DNA of 8,567 bases, from positions 1-8,567 of the forward strand of contig DCIZ01000059.1 in assembly GCA_002317305.1 (NCBI GenBank), written 5' to 3'. The translations under genes and the position numbers were made by a program. This document shows positions 6,774-8,567 of this stretch, in pieces (within the stretch, counting starts at the first letter, position 1; every line of letters starts with the position of its first letter). This DNA is from Campylobacter sp. UBA1713 (lineage in GTDB: Bacteria > Campylobacterota > Campylobacteria > Campylobacterales > Campylobacteraceae). Below the pieces are notes generated by a model. The model was not told the origin of the DNA. It searched no databases and saw nothing but the letters and a program-made list of their open reading frames with translations.

Positions 6774-6840
6774 CATTCGGAAAACGGGATGCTGAAAACG
6801 GAAAACAGAATGCGTTCGGAGTGTGAAATGCGGAATTTGC
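6774..6840 (+). repeat. Purine-rich spacer repeat, second copy
   Basis: The tract has CATTCGGAAAACGGGATGC, GAAAACGGAAAACAG, then ATGCGTTCGGAGTGTG. It resembles 6107-6159 and 8421-8517 and is inverse to 6637-6670, so the hairpins at 6673-6772 sit between inverted arms. Confidence 0.75.
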
Positions 6841-6860
6841 GATTCTCTAGAATCGACAAC

Positions 6861-6911
6861 CAACGCCGTCATTCTGAGGGAGCTAGCGAGGCGAAGAATC
6901 CCCTGAAATTT
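6861..6911 (+). repeat. Solo left arm of the inverted-repeat element
   Basis: CAACGCCGTCATTCTGAGGG (6861-6880) matches the outer arm of copy 1 in 19 of 20 positions and is followed by GAAGAATCCCCTGAAATTT. The left-arm half of the element is therefore present, but no matching right arm follows before cca. The stretch between them reads AGCTAGCGAGGC, another variant of the small internal hairpin. Confidence 0.75.
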
Positions 6912-6928
6912 GACGGAGTAAAAAAGTC

Positions 6929-7011
6929 AAATTTACGAAAAAGTAAATTTAAGCAAATTCCGTTTTCTGCTCTCTGCTTTCCGTTTTCCGTTTTTACTTT
7001 TTCGTAAATTT
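6929..7011. repeat. 17-bp perfect inverted repeat upstream of cca
   Basis: AAATTTACGAAAAAGTA (6929-6945) is the exact inverse of 6995-7011. The 49-base spacer includes the pyrimidine tract 6960-6995 (CCGTTTTCTGCTCTCTGC and onward). The right arm ends 89 bases before the cca start. It may end incoming transcription or simply be another repeat pair. Confidence 0.7.
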
Positions 7012-7100
7012 GCCGAAAAAATTCCAAACACTCACAAACTCTTATTTAAATTTAACCACTCTCATAAAACAGAAAAAACCACAAAAAAGGAAAAACAAAA

Positions 7101-8420
7101 ATGAAAATTTATCTAGTCGGCGGAGCAGTCAGAGACGAGCTACTCGGGCGCGTGGCACACGACAGAGACTACTGCGTCGTGGGCGCGACTGAAAAGGAGA
7201 TGTTAAAACGCGGCTTTAAACAGGTCGGCGCTTCGTTTCCCGTTTTTTTGCATCCAAAAAGTGGCGATGCGTATGCGCTGGCACGAAAAGAGCGTAAAAC
7301 CGCACCCGGACACAGAGGCTTTTTGTGTGAATTTGACGAGAAAGTAACGCTAAAAGATGACTTAGCGCGCCGCGACTTCACCATAAATGCCATCGCAAAA
7401 GATGTTAAAACGGGCGAATTTTTTGACTTTTTTGGAGGAATGGACGACATAAAAAACAAAATTTTACGCCACACGACAGATGCGTTTTTAGAAGATCCTT
7501 TGCGAATTTTGCGGCTTTTTCGCTTCAAAGCACAGCTAGGACGCGAGTGGCAAATTTACCCAAAAACGCTTTCGCTTGCACTAGAAAACGCCCACACGTT
7601 AGCAGAAATTTCGCCTGAACGAAAGTGGAAAGAGTTTGAAAAGGCGCTGAATTCTCAAAATTTCACAGATTATGTTCGTTTTTTGAGCGAAATAGGCGAG
7701 CTTGATGAGCTTTATACCCTAAAAAACGTCCCGCAGTCGCCAAAACATCACCCCGAAGGAGACGCCTTTACGCACACGCTTTTAGCACTTGGTGTGGCAG
7801 ATGCGCTAGGCGTTTCGGCGGTCGGTAAATTTGCCACGCTTTGTCACGACTGGGGAAAAAGTGTGGTTTTTGCGCAGCACGGCAGGCTTTACGGGCATGA
7901 TGCGGCGGGCGAGGCGAGGGTGAAAGGGTTTTGCGAGCGTTTGCGTGTGCCCAGCGAATTTTGTCGTGCGGCGGTTTTTGTAGCCAAAAATCACACAAAC
8001 GCACACCGAATTTTGCCGCACTACAATGACAGCACGCTTCGCCCCGCTACTATTTTGCGAATTTTTGAGGAGGCGGGCGACATGAAAGCGGCGAGTGCGA
8101 GGCGGCTTGTCGAGGTTTTGGGCGAGGCGTGCATGTGCGATGCGCTTGGGCGTGGCGGCGTGTGTGAGGCGTTTTTGGAGTTTGGCGCAAATTTGGATTC
8201 TACTAAAACGGCTAAATTTGGCGAAATTTTAAAAAAAGCAAACCAACTCTACCCACAACGTGAATTTTTACTTCGCTGTTTTGAGGCGGCGACTTCTGTA
8301 GAGACGCGTCCGCTTGTGCTTTTTTTAAAGCAACTAGGCAAAGAGGGGAGTGCCATCGGCGAAGCGATTCGAGCAGAGCGCGTGAAAAAGATCGCCGAAG
8401 TGGTGAAGTGTGAGCGGTAA
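7101..8420 (+). CDS. cca: CCA-adding tRNA nucleotidyltransferase with HD domain
   Basis: The enzyme adds or repairs the 3' CCA of tRNAs using CTP and ATP without a nucleic acid template. The 439-aa product is close to E. coli Cca in its first 100 residues: MKIYLVGGAVRD (1-12), catalytic D21 and D23 in HDRDYCVVG, QVGASFPVFLHP (41-52), YALARKERK (58-66), RRDFTINA (90-97, metal/ribose motif), EDPLRILRLFRF (131-142) and the nucleotide-selecting SPERKWKEFEKAL (171-183). An HD phosphohydrolase domain follows with HT (225), CHDWGK (248-253) and YGHD (264-267), as in enzymes with 2',3'-cyclic phosphodiesterase activity. It is slightly longer than E. coli Cca (412 aa), mostly at the C-terminal end. 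The ATG at 7101 has AAAAGGA (7085-7091) nine bases upstream. It stands alone between repeat blocks, so its own promoter is expected in 7012-7085, but no convincing -10 was seen. Confidence 0.97.
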   Translation: MKIYLVGGAVRDELLGRVAHDRDYCVVGATEKEMLKRGFKQVGASFPVFLHPKSGDAYALARKERKTAPGHRGFLCEFDEKVTLKDDLARRDFTINAIAKDVKTGEFFDFFGGMDDIKNKILRHTTDAFLEDPLRILRLFRFKAQLGREWQIYPKTLSLALENAHTLAEISPERKWKEFEKALNSQNFTDYVRFLSEIGELDELYTLKNVPQSPKHHPEGDAFTHTLLALGVADALGVSAVGKFATLCHDWGKSVVFAQHGRLYGHDAAGEARVKGFCERLRVPSEFCRAAVFVAKNHTNAHRILPHYNDSTLRPATILRIFEEAGDMKAASARRLVEVLGEACMCDALGRGGVCEAFLEFGANLDSTKTAKFGEILKKANQLYPQREFLLRCFEAATSVETRPLVLFLKQLGKEGSAIGEAIRAERVKKIAEVVKCER

Positions 8421-8517
8421 GTGCGTTCGGAAAACGGAAAGCGGAAAACGGAAAACGGAAAGCGGAGTGTGTTCGGAATGTGTTTAGATTGTAGAAAGCG
8501 AAGTGCGAAATGCGGAG
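8421..8517 (+). repeat. (CGGAAAR)n heptamer spacer repeat
   Basis: Immediately after cca, five head-to-tail 7-bp units CGGAAAA or CGGAAAG begin at 8428, 8435, 8442, 8449 and 8456, followed by decayed GTTCGGAATGTG and GAAATGCGGAGC words. It is the same family as the tracts after aroE and at 6774-6840. Confidence 0.85.
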
Positions 8518-8551
8518 CTGAAATTTGCGAGCGGAGCGATTCAAGGGGTCG

Positions 8552-8567
8552 CAGGGGCGTAGCCCCC
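8552..8567. repeat. GGGGC-GTA-GCCCC hairpin at window end
   Basis: A five-pair GC stem (8554-8558 with 8562-8566) with a three-base loop, preceded by GCA. It resembles the hairpin at 6673-6686 and may be the start of a longer repeat cut by the window edge. Confidence 0.6.

Larger units (their letters stand above)
6104..7100. other. Gene-free repeat mosaic between aroE and cca
   Basis: This stretch of about 1 kb has no credible gene. The short open frames here (about 60-113 codons) lie entirely in inverted and purine-rich repeats that recur in other orientations, and none has a recognisable product. Its order is a purine tract, two inverted-repeat elements, a pyrimidine tract, small hairpins, a purine tract, a third element arm, a pyrimidine tract and an inverted repeat. 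No tRNA, rRNA or known riboswitch was recognised. Confidence 0.85.

Noticed and set aside
6518..6859. Minus-strand frame of 113 codons in the repeat mosaic
   Set aside because: It crosses the 21-bp hairpin and the element arm, and its peptide (for example RHSEEGESRPKNPLKF) is repeat translation seen in other frames too.

Overview
The window looks like chromosome from an oral-type Campylobacter of moderate GC content. The evidence is the gene order glyA, then a membrane-anchored SPOR-domain gene, then aroE, which matches the Campylobacter jejuni glyA-Cj0403-Cj0404-aroE neighbourhood as I remember it, plus epsilonproteobacterial protein character and AT-rich spacers. The species cannot be named from this sequence; the C. 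rectus, C. showae, C. curvus and C. gracilis group is a guess. All five confident genes are on the + strand.

Positions 1-208 hold a tandem array of 39-40 bp units built around two tiny hairpins, then a weak terminator-like hairpin. Next is an AT-rich gene (209-1225) for a DarG-type protein, a macrodomain ADP-ribosyl-glycohydrolase that serves as the antitoxin of the DNA-ADP-ribosylating toxin DarT. No darT is visible. The partner may lie left of the window, or this may be an orphan antitoxin.

Positions 1302-6103 form a compact probable operon: glyA (serine hydroxymethyltransferase), an 867-residue SPOR-domain envelope protein 21 bp downstream, and aroE (shikimate dehydrogenase), whose GTG start shares one base with the preceding stop. 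The SPOR protein is the most unusual item. It has one membrane segment, about 700 residues of Ala/Lys/Asn-rich helix in five repeats of about 135-150 residues (four closing with an L-S/A-G-L-F motif), and a C-terminal peptidoglycan-binding SPOR domain. This is a TolA-like layout, but far too long for one straight helix across the periplasm. AroE carries a low-complexity insertion of about 40 residues, encoded by two short tandem repeats, in its NADP domain.

Positions 6104-7100 are about 1 kb with no credible gene. The stretch is a mosaic of intergenic repeats: two copies, 218 bp apart, of a roughly 160 bp element with terminal inverted repeats; a third single arm; a perfect 21-bp stem; a terminator-like hairpin; and purine/pyrimidine tracts related to CGGAAAR heptamers, arranged as nested inverted repeats. 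After it comes cca (7101-8420), an E. coli-type CCA-adding tRNA nucleotidyltransferase with an HD domain. The window ends in more of the same heptamer repeat and a small GC hairpin.

No complete new system is proven. The strongest leads are the repeat-expanded SPOR protein, the DarG gene lacking a visible toxin, the in-frame repeat insertion in AroE, and the layered palindromic repeats.
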